Positions 52,459-61,186 of a DNA stretch of 64,000 nucleotides are shown piece by piece. Under the pieces are notes generated by a model. That model did no database searches. It worked only from the letters and a program-made list of their open reading frames with translations, and was not told the origin of the DNA. The stretch lies in the NCBI RefSeq assembly GCF_023204875.1, contig NZ_CP096247.1, positions 2,852,001 through 2,916,000 of the forward strand. Direction: 5' to 3'. Both the position numbers and the translations under genes were made by a program. Source of the stretch: Prevotella sp. E15-22 (lineage in GTDB: Bacteria; Bacteroidota; Bacteroidia; Bacteroidales; Bacteroidaceae). How positions within the stretch are numbered: position 1 is the stretch's first letter; each line of letters starts with the position of its first letter.

Positions 52459-53942
52459 TTTGTATCGGTTGTTTTGGTTGTATTAGAAACTTCACTCAGT
52501 TCACGCGTCAATCGACTGATATCCTTTGCACTGGAGCGCATGCGGGTCATGATATCGTTCACCTCTTCTTCGGGTAAAGCATGCAGACTGGCAAAGAGCA
52601 CCTGTGCAAAACCACTAATGATATTCAGAGGCGTGCGGATTTCGTGATACATATCCTGGATAAAAGCTGTCTTACGACGGTTGGTCTCGAGCTTTAGCTG
52701 ATAGGCATTGGCCAACTCCTCATTTTGCTGTTGCAGTTCTGCATTGACATGCTGCAAATTCTGCACATTATCGGCCAGCGACTGCTGCATGCGGGCAAAA
52801 CTATCTATGAGGCGACCCAGACTGTCGTGCCTGTTATTCGTAGATAGAGGAACATCAAAATGGCCATTGGAGATACGACGGGCTGCCTTATCCAGCTGCT
52901 TAATCGGCAGCACCGCCCGACGTACCGTTTGATAACAGAAGAGCATCAACAGCACAAGACCGATAGAGACAACAAACCACACGATATGCACTAACTTGTT
53001 GTAACGAGCAAAGATATCGCTCTCAGGACAGACTATGGCAATACTCCAACCTGTTCGTTCCAACGGACGATAGAAGATGTAGGCAGGAACACCATCGACA
53101 ATGGTCTTGACCATGCCACTATGTCCGGCAAGCATATCTTTTCCTAAAGCCTCTATCTCGCGGCGAGACTCAGGAGCAGCGTCACTGAAGATTGTCTCGC
53201 GATAGAGCTTTGCCGTGTCGGGGTGGACAAGGTAAGTACCGTTGCGACCAATCATAATGGCCGATGAGTTGGGATAGGGTTTCAAGTCGCTGACAGCAGC
53301 ACTGAGCCATTTCAACGTGAGACTGGCTGTGATGGAACCAATGAAATGACCATCGGCATTGCGCATGGGACAGCAATACGACGTCAGGATATCGGGCGAG
53401 GACAGTGTGCCCTCGTTATAATCATCATAAGCATCAATCCACGAGGATGTACCCAAGGTACGCGATGTTTTATACCATACGGCATCGAAATACTCGAACG
53501 GTCCTTCGCGCACGGTGGTGATACTGTCTATGGGGTTGTCGTCATCATAGGCCATATACCGTAGCGAATAGGCCGAGTAATAACGTCCCATCTCAGGAAA
53601 ATAATAGGGTTCCATAGAGATGGCCATGCCTGTTAGGAAAGAATTCTCCTCGATGGCACGACGAGTGAACACAAGGAGTGAGTCGGGACTGAGGTGACGT
53701 GGTGTGGTCTGTGCCATGAAATTTGTCACCGTTTCAGTTTCGTCCATAATGCCATTGATACGCTCGGCTGTATTGTCCAGCAACTTCGTGGCACGTTCGA
53801 TGGCCGCATGCTGGATATAGCGCTTCCCACGATAGAAGAGATTGCCAAACAGCAGGGAGAAAGCGACCGTCACGATAAGGACAATGAGAAGGCCGAGGCG
53901 GATGGACAGACGCCGCCGAAAATGATTCAGGATTCTTTTCAT
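52455..53942 (-). CDS. Membrane sensor ending at the HisKA domain (no ATPase domain)
   Basis: A 495-aa protein with TM1 (about 15-36), a periplasmic double-Cache sensor (about 40-310), TM2 (about 316-337), HAMP (338-390), a coiled coil, and a HisKA dimerisation domain with the phospho-acceptor H433 in MYHEIRTPLN. It stops some 60 residues later, where a HATPase_c domain should begin, so it cannot phosphorylate itself. It is paralogous to the upstream gene and overlaps both neighbours by 4 nt. It may partner a separate kinase or act by conformation alone. Confidence 0.85.
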   Translation of the reverse strand: MKRILNHFRRRLSIRLGLLIVLIVTVAFSLLFGNLFYRGKRYIQHAAIERATKLLDNTAERINGIMDETETVTNFMAQTTPRHLSPDSLLVFTRRAIEENSFLTGMAISMEPYYFPEMGRYYSAYSLRYMAYDDDNPIDSITTVREGPFEYFDAVWYKTSRTLGTSSWIDAYDDYNEGTLSSPDILTSYCCPMRNADGHFIGSITASLTLKWLSAAVSDLKPYPNSSAIMIGRNGTYLVHPDTAKLYRETIFSDAAPESRREIEALGKDMLAGHSGMVKTIVDGVPAYIFYRPLERTGWSIAIVCPESDIFARYNKLVHIVWFVVSIGLVLLMLFCYQTVRRAVLPIKQLDKAARRISNGHFDVPLSTNNRHDSLGRLIDSFARMQQSLADNVQNLQHVNAELQQQNEELANAYQLKLETNRRKTAFIQDMYHEIRTPLNIISGFAQVLFASLHALPEEEVNDIMTRMRSSAKDISRLTRELSEVSNTTKTTDTK

Positions 53943-54964
53943 GAGCCAGCAGGGTCTTTAATCAGTTGATCTAACAGTTCCGTGATCTCCGTAGTACCAC
54001 ACATGATATCCTCATTCAGGGCTGTCATGTCGTCTTTTGAGAGTTGTGAGTAGTCGCAACAGATGGTATCGGTGCTTCGGCATACCTTATCCACCGGTGC
54101 CACCATGCGGTCGGTCATATCGCGCAGAAACCTCGCCTTTTTCTCTTCGTAAGCCTGCGCCTCGTCATAGGCTGCTTTCAGTTCTGCGTGTTGCACATTC
54201 AGCTTCACCTGTTTCTGCTGCATCTCGTCAATATAGTCCTTCTGCGCGCTCTGCATCTTTTTCAGACTCGACTGCAGTCGGGCAAATTCGTGTTCATAGC
54301 GCGTATCTGGAATAGGCGTCTCAAGATTTCCTTCGGCAATACTCTGGGCAGCATCGGCAAGGATGTGCAACGGACGAAGATGACGGGCGATGACAAGATA
54401 CAAGATAAAGATGAGGACCAACACGCCGCCAATGCCCCACTCCAACAGCACGCCATACATATATGAGTACTTGTTATAGATATCCTCGGCTGGGCAGACG
54501 GCTGCCAAACTGAACTGACGGTCGCCAACAGACTGCGAGAAGACATACATTTCGCGTCCATCGTGCACCAACTGGCGATAGCCACTTTCGGCACCAGTGA
54601 TATAGGTATCCAGTTGACTGCTATCACGCATGGTCACAAAGAGTTGTGCATGAGGCAACGACTGACGTAACTGTTTCAAGGACCCATTCTTTTCGAGGAG
54701 CTGCTCTATCAGTGAGCGGTCCACCTGAAGCGTTCTGCCCTCCAACCGTGCCATCAGTTCTGTCCTTCGCAATGTATTGTCAATACGCAGGGCGGTGTTC
54801 TCGAGTGCCTGGAGTGTGGTGTCAATAGACTCGTCGCGGATGACATCCTCCGAGAAGCTGGCCAACAGGCCGACAACCACACAAGAGGTGACAACGACGA
54901 AACCGCCCACCCACAGCGCCAGCTGTATGGTGAACGATCTGCGAATCTTCTGGAAAATAGTCAT
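53939..54964 (-). CDS. Membrane sensor with degenerate HisKA domain
   Basis: A 341-aa shorter paralogue of the next gene: TM1 (about 13-35), a reduced periplasmic Cache-like domain (about 40-160), TM2 (about 171-193), HAMP, coiled coil, and a HisKA-like end with FLRDMTDRMVAP. Aligned with FIQDMYHEIRTP of the paralogue, the histidine is replaced by Asp (D285). No ATPase domain follows. Its stop overlaps the downstream start by 4 nt. It is probably a non-phosphorylated partner. Confidence 0.82.
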   Translation of the reverse strand: MTIFQKIRRSFTIQLALWVGGFVVVTSCVVVGLLASFSEDVIRDESIDTTLQALENTALRIDNTLRRTELMARLEGRTLQVDRSLIEQLLEKNGSLKQLRQSLPHAQLFVTMRDSSQLDTYITGAESGYRQLVHDGREMYVFSQSVGDRQFSLAAVCPAEDIYNKYSYMYGVLLEWGIGGVLVLIFILYLVIARHLRPLHILADAAQSIAEGNLETPIPDTRYEHEFARLQSSLKKMQSAQKDYIDEMQQKQVKLNVQHAELKAAYDEAQAYEEKKARFLRDMTDRMVAPVDKVCRSTDTICCDYSQLSKDDMTALNEDIMCGTTEITELLDQLIKDPAGS

Positions 54965-54992
54965 AGGCCTGATTATTAAAAAAAAAGAATGA

Positions 54993-56177
54993 TTATCCGC
55001 GTGCCATCTTATAGATCGTCTCCATATCGGCAGCCTGGAGCACCTTCAAGCAGCCGCAGGTGCGCTGATAGTTGCGACTGCACTTGCGTACCATCTCCTT
55101 GATTTCCTCGTCGGAGATTTCCTTACCAATCAGTTCCTTGATATTGATTGGCATGCCGATGGCATGATAGAAACGTTCCATGGCCTCAATGCCCTTGAGG
55201 GCTGTAGCCTCAGGATTGGTGAAGTCGTTGGGCACATCCATCACATTGACAGCGAAACGTACGAAACGTGAGAGGTTCTCGTGCATCACATAGCGTGCCC
55301 AACTGGGCCATACGGCAGCCAGACCGGCACCATGGGTCACGTCGAACATACCACTGAGCTCGTGCTCCAACTGATGGGTAGCCCAGTCGTCGCTAACGCC
55401 ACAGCCCGTCAGACCATTATGCATCAACGAGCCACCCCACATGATCTGTGCACGATAGCGATAGTCCTCAGGATTCTTAAGCACAGCAAAGATGGCATCT
55501 TTCATAGAGCGAAGCATGGCCTCGGCGATGTCTGTAGTCAGGTCCATATCGTCGTCCTTGGTGAAATAGCGCTCCATGGTGTGCATCATCATATCGGTGA
55601 CGCCAGCAGCCGTCTGATAAGGAGGCAGTGTGAAGGTTCTGCAGGGATTCATGATGGCAAACTTGGGGCGCGACAGATTATTGGAATAGCCAAGTTTCAC
55701 GTCGCCATCCTCGTTGGTGATCACACTCGACTCACTCATCTCGCTACCTGCAGCAGGGATGGTGAGCACGCAGGCAATGGGCAGCATCTTAGTAGGTGTG
55801 GCCTTTCCCAGATAGAAATCCCACACATTACCCTCGTAAGGCACGCCATAGCCAATACACTTCGAAGAGTCGATCACACTGCCACCTCCCACGGCAAGGA
55901 TGAAGTCGACACCTTCCTTACGACACAGGTCGATGCCCTGCTGAGCCAATGACAAACGAGGATTGGGTACCACGCCACCAAGGGACACATAGTCTACCCC
56001 ACCCGCTTTGAGCAGGTTGCAGACCTTATCAAGGAGTCCCGACTTCACGGCACTCTTTCCGCCATAATGTACCAGTACTTTGGTGCCACCATATTTCTTG
56101 ACCAGAGCAGCTACCTGCTCCTCACTTTTCTTTCCAAACACCACCTCAGTGGGTGCATAGTAATTAAAGTCTTTCAT
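54993..56177 (-). CDS. Iron-containing alcohol dehydrogenase
   Basis: A 394-aa Fe-ADH-family protein. NAD(P) binding is shown by ILAVGGGSVIDSSK, and the metal ligands lie in the segment from GVTDMMMHTMERY to DDWATHQLEHELSG and THGAGLAAVWPSW, with the expected Asp/His pattern (D, H, H, H). It resembles YqhD/butanol dehydrogenases that reduce aldehydes. It lies 28 nt upstream of the sensor genes in the same direction. Whether it is part of the xylan transcript is uncertain. Confidence 0.9.
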   Translation of the reverse strand: MKDFNYYAPTEVVFGKKSEEQVAALVKKYGGTKVLVHYGGKSAVKSGLLDKVCNLLKAGGVDYVSLGGVVPNPRLSLAQQGIDLCRKEGVDFILAVGGGSVIDSSKCIGYGVPYEGNVWDFYLGKATPTKMLPIACVLTIPAAGSEMSESSVITNEDGDVKLGYSNNLSRPKFAIMNPCRTFTLPPYQTAAGVTDMMMHTMERYFTKDDDMDLTTDIAEAMLRSMKDAIFAVLKNPEDYRYRAQIMWGGSLMHNGLTGCGVSDDWATHQLEHELSGMFDVTHGAGLAAVWPSWARYVMHENLSRFVRFAVNVMDVPNDFTNPEATALKGIEAMERFYHAIGMPINIKELIGKEISDEEIKEMVRKCSRNYQRTCGCLKVLQAADMETIYKMARG

Positions 56178-56204
56178 AATCTTTAGTTTTTAGTTTAAGT
56201 TATT

Positions 56205-56484
56205 CTATCGACGTCTGTCGTTGTTGCCCCACTTCTTGTCGTAGCGTCCTTCGGTATCGACCTTGCCGCCAAACATATTCAGACGATAGCGCACATGAAG
56301 CATGGCATAAGAGTTAATGCTGTTGTATCTAGTGTCGCTACGACCCGTGGCGTTGACCCATCGGTTCTTTCAAATCGGCATCCTGCACATTGCCGCTAAT
56401 CGTCCGTTCCCGTGGTTCTTGTGCCGTGGCGTGCATCACGCACAAGCCAATCAAAATAAAAACGATTAAGAGTCGTTTAGCCAT
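56205..56484 (-). pseudogene. Remnant of an outer-membrane beta-barrel gene with large internal deletion
   Basis: From the ATG at 56484 the minus strand reads a signal peptide and MHATAQEPRERTISGNVQDA followed by DLKEPMGQ, the start of a CarboxypepD_reg-type domain. Directly after that, in another frame, it reads RYNSINSYAMLHVRYRLNMF and GGKVDTEGRYDKKWGNN to a stop at 56205, the typical C-terminus of outer-membrane barrel proteins. The middle, probably around 2 kb in a normal gene, is gone. The first frame ends in a stop just after the junction. Confidence 0.8.
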
Positions 56485-56694
56485 AAGTTTAGTATTGTAT
56501 TTGATGTTTAACTCTGGTTTTCTTCGGGTTAGTTCTCTTTTTGACTGCAAAATTAATCATTTTTTCCGATATATCCGCTTTTCTTCTACATTATTTTCTT
56601 AATCAAGTTTTTTACGGTAGAAACATTTTTCCGCAACACCTAACCCTGATTGCAGGAAATACCATGCAGCAAAGGGTTTGGGACGAGGTAGGTG

Positions 56695-56782
56695 TTTGCT
56701 ATGTTATTTTTGATTGCTAAGTATGTTGTTTACGATGCCTAAGTATGGCATTTACAGGTGCTAAGTGATATACTTATGGACA
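56695..56782. repeat. 22-bp tandem array, element 2
   Basis: Units begin at 56695 (degenerate), 56717, 56739 and 56761 (degenerate), an exact 22-bp period. The strong units read CTAAGTATG-NNN-TTTAC, and unit 4 contains the perfect inverted repeat TAAGT-GATAT-ACTTA. The array is related to that at 38279-38366 and has the same orientation and the same position next to an inverted-repeat structure. Confidence 0.82.
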
Positions 56783-56887
56783 GTGGACAGTAAATATAGT
56801 GAAAAATGAAAAGTTATCGCGTACGTACATATGTGCACGCACGCAAAGAGTATTTTGAAAAACTACTGTTTTTACTGTCCAGTGTCC
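56778..56887. repeat. Inverted-repeat structure with alternating purine-pyrimidine core, element 2
   Basis: The outer arms GGACAGT-GGACAGTAAA (56778-56794) and TTTACTGTCCAGTGTCC (56871-56887) match at 16 of 17 positions. In the core, bases 56818-56845 alternate strictly between purine and pyrimidine for 28 nt, the same length as in element 1. A-rich stretches flank the core on both sides as in element 1. Confidence 0.85.
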
Positions 56888-56908
56888 TTCTGAAATATTT
56901 GTTTGTAT

Positions 56909-56940
56909 TTTGGTTGTTAGAAAAATTGTTAGTATCTTTG
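56909..56940 (+). promoter_or_regulatory. Promoter of the lipoprotein gene at 56980
   Basis: TTTG (56909-56912) as -33 and TATCTTTG (56933-56940) as -7, 20 bp apart and 39 bp before the ATG. The promoter begins 21 bp after the end of element 2. Confidence 0.7.
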
Positions 56941-56979
56941 CATTCGCTAATTTAGAACGACAAAAATTAAATAGATTAT

Positions 56980-58239
56980 ATGAAAACAAAGAGTTTTTTG
57001 TTAATGCTTCTGTTTGCTTCCATTTTGTTGAGTTGTGGAGGCGGAGTGCAGCGTAGTCAGACAGGTAGTGATAATGAGGCTCAGGGACCTTTGGATTTCT
57101 CTGCTGTCTGGATGGCTTATCAAGATAATGTTTATGGCTATGTAGGCGACAATTTTGAGCGTTTCTATTTCTTGATAGACAGTATGCAGGTCGATGCCGA
57201 GGATACGCTCCTGTATCATGTCTGGGGAAAATATCGCATCAAATGGGATATTATTGACTATGAAGGACAGGTTCGTGTCATGGATATTTCTGAGAAGGAA
57301 ACACATTTTAGTCCTGAGTTGGAACACTATGATGCCCAGGTGTATGATTTGATTTCCAAGTGGGAGTTGAAGAGCACGTCAATCTGCATAAGAGAAGGTG
57401 AAACCATTAATGGACAGATGGCTTCAACGTTCTATATCCTCGATGGAAAGGCCGTTTTTGACGATATTAACCTAGGGAGCGACCCCTATTGCAACAATCA
57501 GTTTACTGGCACCTTAATCTCTCCAGAGTATGGCGAACAAAAGTGCCGTTGGGGTGCGTTCCGCATTCCTGATAGTGAGGATTTGGATATTGGAGCAGCA
57601 GAGTTCTCGCCTGCAGATGAGTATCTCGGAAATGGTTGGTGGTCTTATCGTGAGGCTTCCAGAGAAGGAACGGATGAAGGGTGGGAGTATGAGAAACGAT
57701 GCCGTTGGTCCCTAGGAGAAGATTCTCTGCCTCGGATTCCTGTGCAGGTGAGACCCTTTGTAAGGGCAACAGAAAAAGCCCCTGTCACTGTGAAAGAACT
57801 CATGGCAGGCTTCAGATTTGGCATGAACGAAAAGGAGTATACAGCTGCGTATGACAAATTGGAGAGAATAGAGTGTGACCAAATCAAACTGATCGTCAAT
57901 AACACCTATTTCCAAGCATCAGGTGGCACAGAATATTATGCTAACGGACAACTATATTATAAGAGTTTATATTTGAACTATAAGGGGGTTAGAGGTGACA
58001 TACTGACGAAAGCAGATTTCGAGGCGGTAGCCACCTATTTCAAAGGCGTCTATGGCGCCGACTCCCTGCATCATATGTATACGGAACTCCCCATCTCAGA
58101 GTTTCCTACCCACCATTGGATAAAGGATAATCTGTATTTCTGTCTCACTTGGGTTCCAGAAGGTGAAGTTGAGAATTTTATCGCATTGGAATATATTAAT
58201 GGGCCTGTATATTGGGAAGTGATGAATAGAAAGAAATGA
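56980..58239 (+). CDS. Hypothetical lipoprotein, 419 aa
   Basis: A 419-aa protein with a lipoprotein signal (FASILLSCGGG, cysteine near 19). I recognise no family. The central part has many short strand-like stretches and a WKYRIKWDI-type pattern. Near residues 270-330 an alpha/beta segment (VKELMAGFRFGMNEKEYTAA, then YYKSLYLNYKG) looks like a separate domain. The gene has its own promoter and terminator, and codon use appears looser than in the flanking housekeeping genes. Confidence 0.72.
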   Translation: MKTKSFLLMLLFASILLSCGGGVQRSQTGSDNEAQGPLDFSAVWMAYQDNVYGYVGDNFERFYFLIDSMQVDAEDTLLYHVWGKYRIKWDIIDYEGQVRVMDISEKETHFSPELEHYDAQVYDLISKWELKSTSICIREGETINGQMASTFYILDGKAVFDDINLGSDPYCNNQFTGTLISPEYGEQKCRWGAFRIPDSEDLDIGAAEFSPADEYLGNGWWSYREASREGTDEGWEYEKRCRWSLGEDSLPRIPVQVRPFVRATEKAPVTVKELMAGFRFGMNEKEYTAAYDKLERIECDQIKLIVNNTYFQASGGTEYYANGQLYYKSLYLNYKGVRGDILTKADFEAVATYFKGVYGADSLHHMYTELPISEFPTHHWIKDNLYFCLTWVPEGEVENFIALEYINGPVYWEVMNRKK

Positions 58240-58292
58240 TGCCAGTTGAGAGAATGATGAGGATATGGTGAGGGTTACTCAAAAAAAAACAA

Positions 58293-58326
58293 AAAACAGC
58301 CGAAAGCGAATGCCTTCGACTGTTTT
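58293..58326. terminator. Terminator between the lipoprotein gene and ftsZ
   Basis: AAAACAG-CCGAA pairs with TTCG-A-CTGTTTT with short inner pairing. It lies between convergent genes and an A-run precedes it, so it can act for ftsZ on the minus strand. Confidence 0.75.
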
Positions 58327-58346
58327 ACTTATTGAATGATTGTCAC

Positions 58347-59675
58347 TTACACAAAGCTAATAACACCTTGCTGAGGCTCGGCAGTCTCGGCGGGCTGAGA
58401 GTCCTCTACCACATTCTGATTGCCGATGCTGGCCAGAATCTCGCGGGTGCGTTTGTAGGTTGGCGTTTGCTCTACAGCAGAGATAACATCGTCGTTATCC
58501 AAATCCTCGGGACCGAAGATATAGATATTGGGACGACGCTTATAGCGCTTGGCAGCTGCGTTGTCGCCATAGAAATGACCACGACGCTCCTCGCGCTTGG
58601 CAGCCTGCTCAGCCTCCTCGGCCAGGCGGTTAGCGTCCTCGCGAGTCTGCTGCTTCATGAGACGCTCCTCCATACCATCGATGCTCTGGATACCAAAGCC
58701 AGTGGCCAGGATGGTAACCTTGACACGCTTGCCCAACTCGGGATCGACAGCAACACCCCATTTAAAGACGAAGTCGTTGCCAAAGCGGTCCATAAACTCA
58801 TGAACATAGTTCATCTCTTCCATCATGAAGTTGTCCTTAGAGTCCTTCTGATGTGAGAACGAGATATTGAGCAGAATCTTCTTTGAGTTGAAGATATCGT
58901 TATCATTGAGCAAAGGTGAATTGAGGGCATCATCGATAGCCTTCTTCACACGGTCCTCACCTTCGCCATAACCGGTTGACATGATGGCCACACCACCATC
59001 CTGAAGTACGGTCTTCACATCGTTGAAGTCGAGGTTCATAGTACCGTGAAGGGTGATAATCTCAGCAATACTCTTAGCGGCAACCGACAGGGTGTCGTCG
59101 GCCTTACCAAAGGCATCGAGGAACGAGAGGTCGGGATAGATCTCACGCAGACGCTCATTGTTGATAACCAATAGGGCATCGACATGCTTCTGCATCTCTT
59201 CCACACCATCAAGGGCCTGGTCAATCTTCTTATTACCCTCGAAACGGAAGGGGATGGTGACGATACCCACAGTGAGGATGTCCATCTCCTTAGAGACACG
59301 GGCAATGACAGGCGCTGCGCCTGTACCTGTGCCACCACCCATACCAGCGGTGATGAAGGCCATGCGGGTGCCATCGTTCAGCATATTGTGGATGTCCTGC
59401 AGACTCTCCTCGGCAGCGGCACGAGCCTTCTCAGGACGATTGCCTGCACCAAGTCCCTCGTGACCCAGCTGCAACTTAACGGGCACAGGAGAATCGTTCA
59501 GAGCCTGATTGTCGGTGTTACAAACAACGAAGGTTACATCGTGAATACCTTCCTTATACATGTGGTTAACAGCATTGCCGCCACCGCCACCTACGCCGAT
59601 GACCTTGATGATGCTATGCTTCTCTTCGGGTACGCCGAAATCGAGTATCTCGTTTGTCTTATTGAAGTCTTCCAT
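58347..59675 (-). CDS. ftsZ: Cell division protein FtsZ
   Basis: A 442-aa tubulin homologue. The phosphate-binding loop GMGGGTGTGAAPVIA is intact, as are GVGGGGGNAVNHMY and LDFNDVKTVLQDGG of the T7 region. After the core (to about 330) comes a long acidic/basic linker and the C-terminal peptide region ending in PQQGVISFV. FtsZ assembles the cytokinetic ring in the cytoplasm. Last gene of murG-murC-ftsQ-ftsA-ftsZ; a terminator follows. Confidence 0.97.
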   Translation of the reverse strand: MEDFNKTNEILDFGVPEEKHSIIKVIGVGGGGGNAVNHMYKEGIHDVTFVVCNTDNQALNDSPVPVKLQLGHEGLGAGNRPEKARAAAEESLQDIHNMLNDGTRMAFITAGMGGGTGTGAAPVIARVSKEMDILTVGIVTIPFRFEGNKKIDQALDGVEEMQKHVDALLVINNERLREIYPDLSFLDAFGKADDTLSVAAKSIAEIITLHGTMNLDFNDVKTVLQDGGVAIMSTGYGEGEDRVKKAIDDALNSPLLNDNDIFNSKKILLNISFSHQKDSKDNFMMEEMNYVHEFMDRFGNDFVFKWGVAVDPELGKRVKVTILATGFGIQSIDGMEERLMKQQTREDANRLAEEAEQAAKREERRGHFYGDNAAAKRYKRRPNIYIFGPEDLDNDDVISAVEQTPTYKRTREILASIGNQNVVEDSQPAETAEPQQGVISFV

Positions 59676-59727
59676 ATCTATTTAAATTAAGAAATGAGTA
59701 ATGAGAATTGAAAATGAGAAAGAAGGA

Positions 59728-61170
59728 TTACTCTTCAGGAGAAGCGAGCCCTTCGAGCCATTTCTTTGTCTTGTTCCAAAGACTATTCTCCTTCTTGCGC
59801 TTACGCTCCTCTTCGGCTTGACGTTCTTCCTCCTCGCGGCGAATGCGGTCTTCCTCTTCTTTCTTGCGACGAGCCTCCTCGGCAGCGAGTTCCTCCTCAC
59901 GAGCCGTGCGGATGGTGCCAGTTTCGAGATCACCCAACTGACGCGGACGGCGTTCAACAATAGGCTGCTGACCCAGCTGCTCCTGCTCTTCAAACAGATT
60001 ACCGTTGGGATCTATAAAATTGCCTGCACAGTTGATATCGCCCTTGATAAGCAGACCCAAAACGGTGTTGAGCATACCGTTCTTGGCATTAATCTGCTCG
60101 TTGCTTGAGTTGATGGTGGTGGTGACAAACTTAGCCGTACGCACCTTGTCTATATGGGTATACTTTGCAAAGGCCTGCTCAATGTTCTCCATGTTGGAGC
60201 CGCCACCTGTCAGGATGATACCACCCAGCAACTTATCATAGTATTCGGCAGGAATCTGATAGCGTACGTTCTCTATAATCTCCTCGACACGAGCCTCAAC
60301 AATCTCGATAAAACGGCGAGTTTCCACCTGACGCTCGGCATCGATAGAGTATTTCATATCGGGATCGATATCATTATTGTCGGTATAGGCCGAAGCATAC
60401 TTCAACTTCATCTTCTCGGCATCGCTGTCCTCCATCTGGAGAGAAGCAATATCCTTGGTGACGTTGTTAGAGCCTAAAGGAATAACGGCAAGATGACGTA
60501 GTACGTTTTTCCAGAACACGGAAACTGTGGTGGTGTCGGCACCGATATCAACGAGTGCGCAACCTGATCGTTTCTCAACCTCGGTCAGCACGGCGTTGGC
60601 CAATGCCAAAGGAGCCAGATACATATCAGCCACCTTGATGTTAGCTGTCTCGAAGCATCTGTTCAGGTTTTGGAAGAAAGCCGTACGCTCCAGGATATTC
60701 AGGAAATTACCCTCTAGACGATTGGCACGGATACCAACAGGATCCATCTGAAGATTCGTATCTACACGATACTCCTGTTCGGCCACATCCAGAATCTTCT
60801 GATCGGGATAGTCCATACCCCAGTTTGCATCCATCAGTTCCACCACCATGTCCTGCGTGATAATAGTATCGGCCGGCAGATCCTTGACAATGGTATTCTT
60901 GACACTACGAATAGACTGTCCGCCTACACCCACAAAAACCTGGGTGATGCGCGTTTGCAACTGGGCCTCCATCTTCTTAATCATCGATGTGAGGCACTGA
61001 GCCGTCTTGTCGATGTTGTAAACAACACCCTTACGGATGAACGAAGATGACTCTTCGCGGACCAATGACAACACAGAGATGCTGCCATCAGGTCTCTTTT
61101 GTCCGGCAATACCCGTCACCTTAGATGAACCGAGTTCGATTGCCACAATAAAATCCTTTAATTCTGCCAT
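59728..61170 (-). CDS. ftsA: Cell division protein FtsA
   Basis: A 480-aa actin-like protein with the ATP-binding IELGSSKVTGIAGQ, CALVDIGADTTTVSVF and GGIILTGGGSNMENI motifs, and the SHS2-type insertion. After the core (about 400) it carries a strongly charged stretch rich in E, K and R (REEELAAEEARRKKEEE and following) before a short amphipathic end, NSLWNKTKKWLEGL, the likely membrane-targeting helix. It links FtsZ to the membrane. Confidence 0.96.
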   Translation of the reverse strand: MAELKDFIVAIELGSSKVTGIAGQKRPDGSISVLSLVREESSSFIRKGVVYNIDKTAQCLTSMIKKMEAQLQTRITQVFVGVGGQSIRSVKNTIVKDLPADTIITQDMVVELMDANWGMDYPDQKILDVAEQEYRVDTNLQMDPVGIRANRLEGNFLNILERTAFFQNLNRCFETANIKVADMYLAPLALANAVLTEVEKRSGCALVDIGADTTTVSVFWKNVLRHLAVIPLGSNNVTKDIASLQMEDSDAEKMKLKYASAYTDNNDIDPDMKYSIDAERQVETRRFIEIVEARVEEIIENVRYQIPAEYYDKLLGGIILTGGGSNMENIEQAFAKYTHIDKVRTAKFVTTTINSSNEQINAKNGMLNTVLGLLIKGDINCAGNFIDPNGNLFEEQEQLGQQPIVERRPRQLGDLETGTIRTAREEELAAEEARRKKEEEDRIRREEEERQAEEERKRKKENSLWNKTKKWLEGLASPEE

Positions 61171-61186
61171 ACTCTATTATCTGTTT

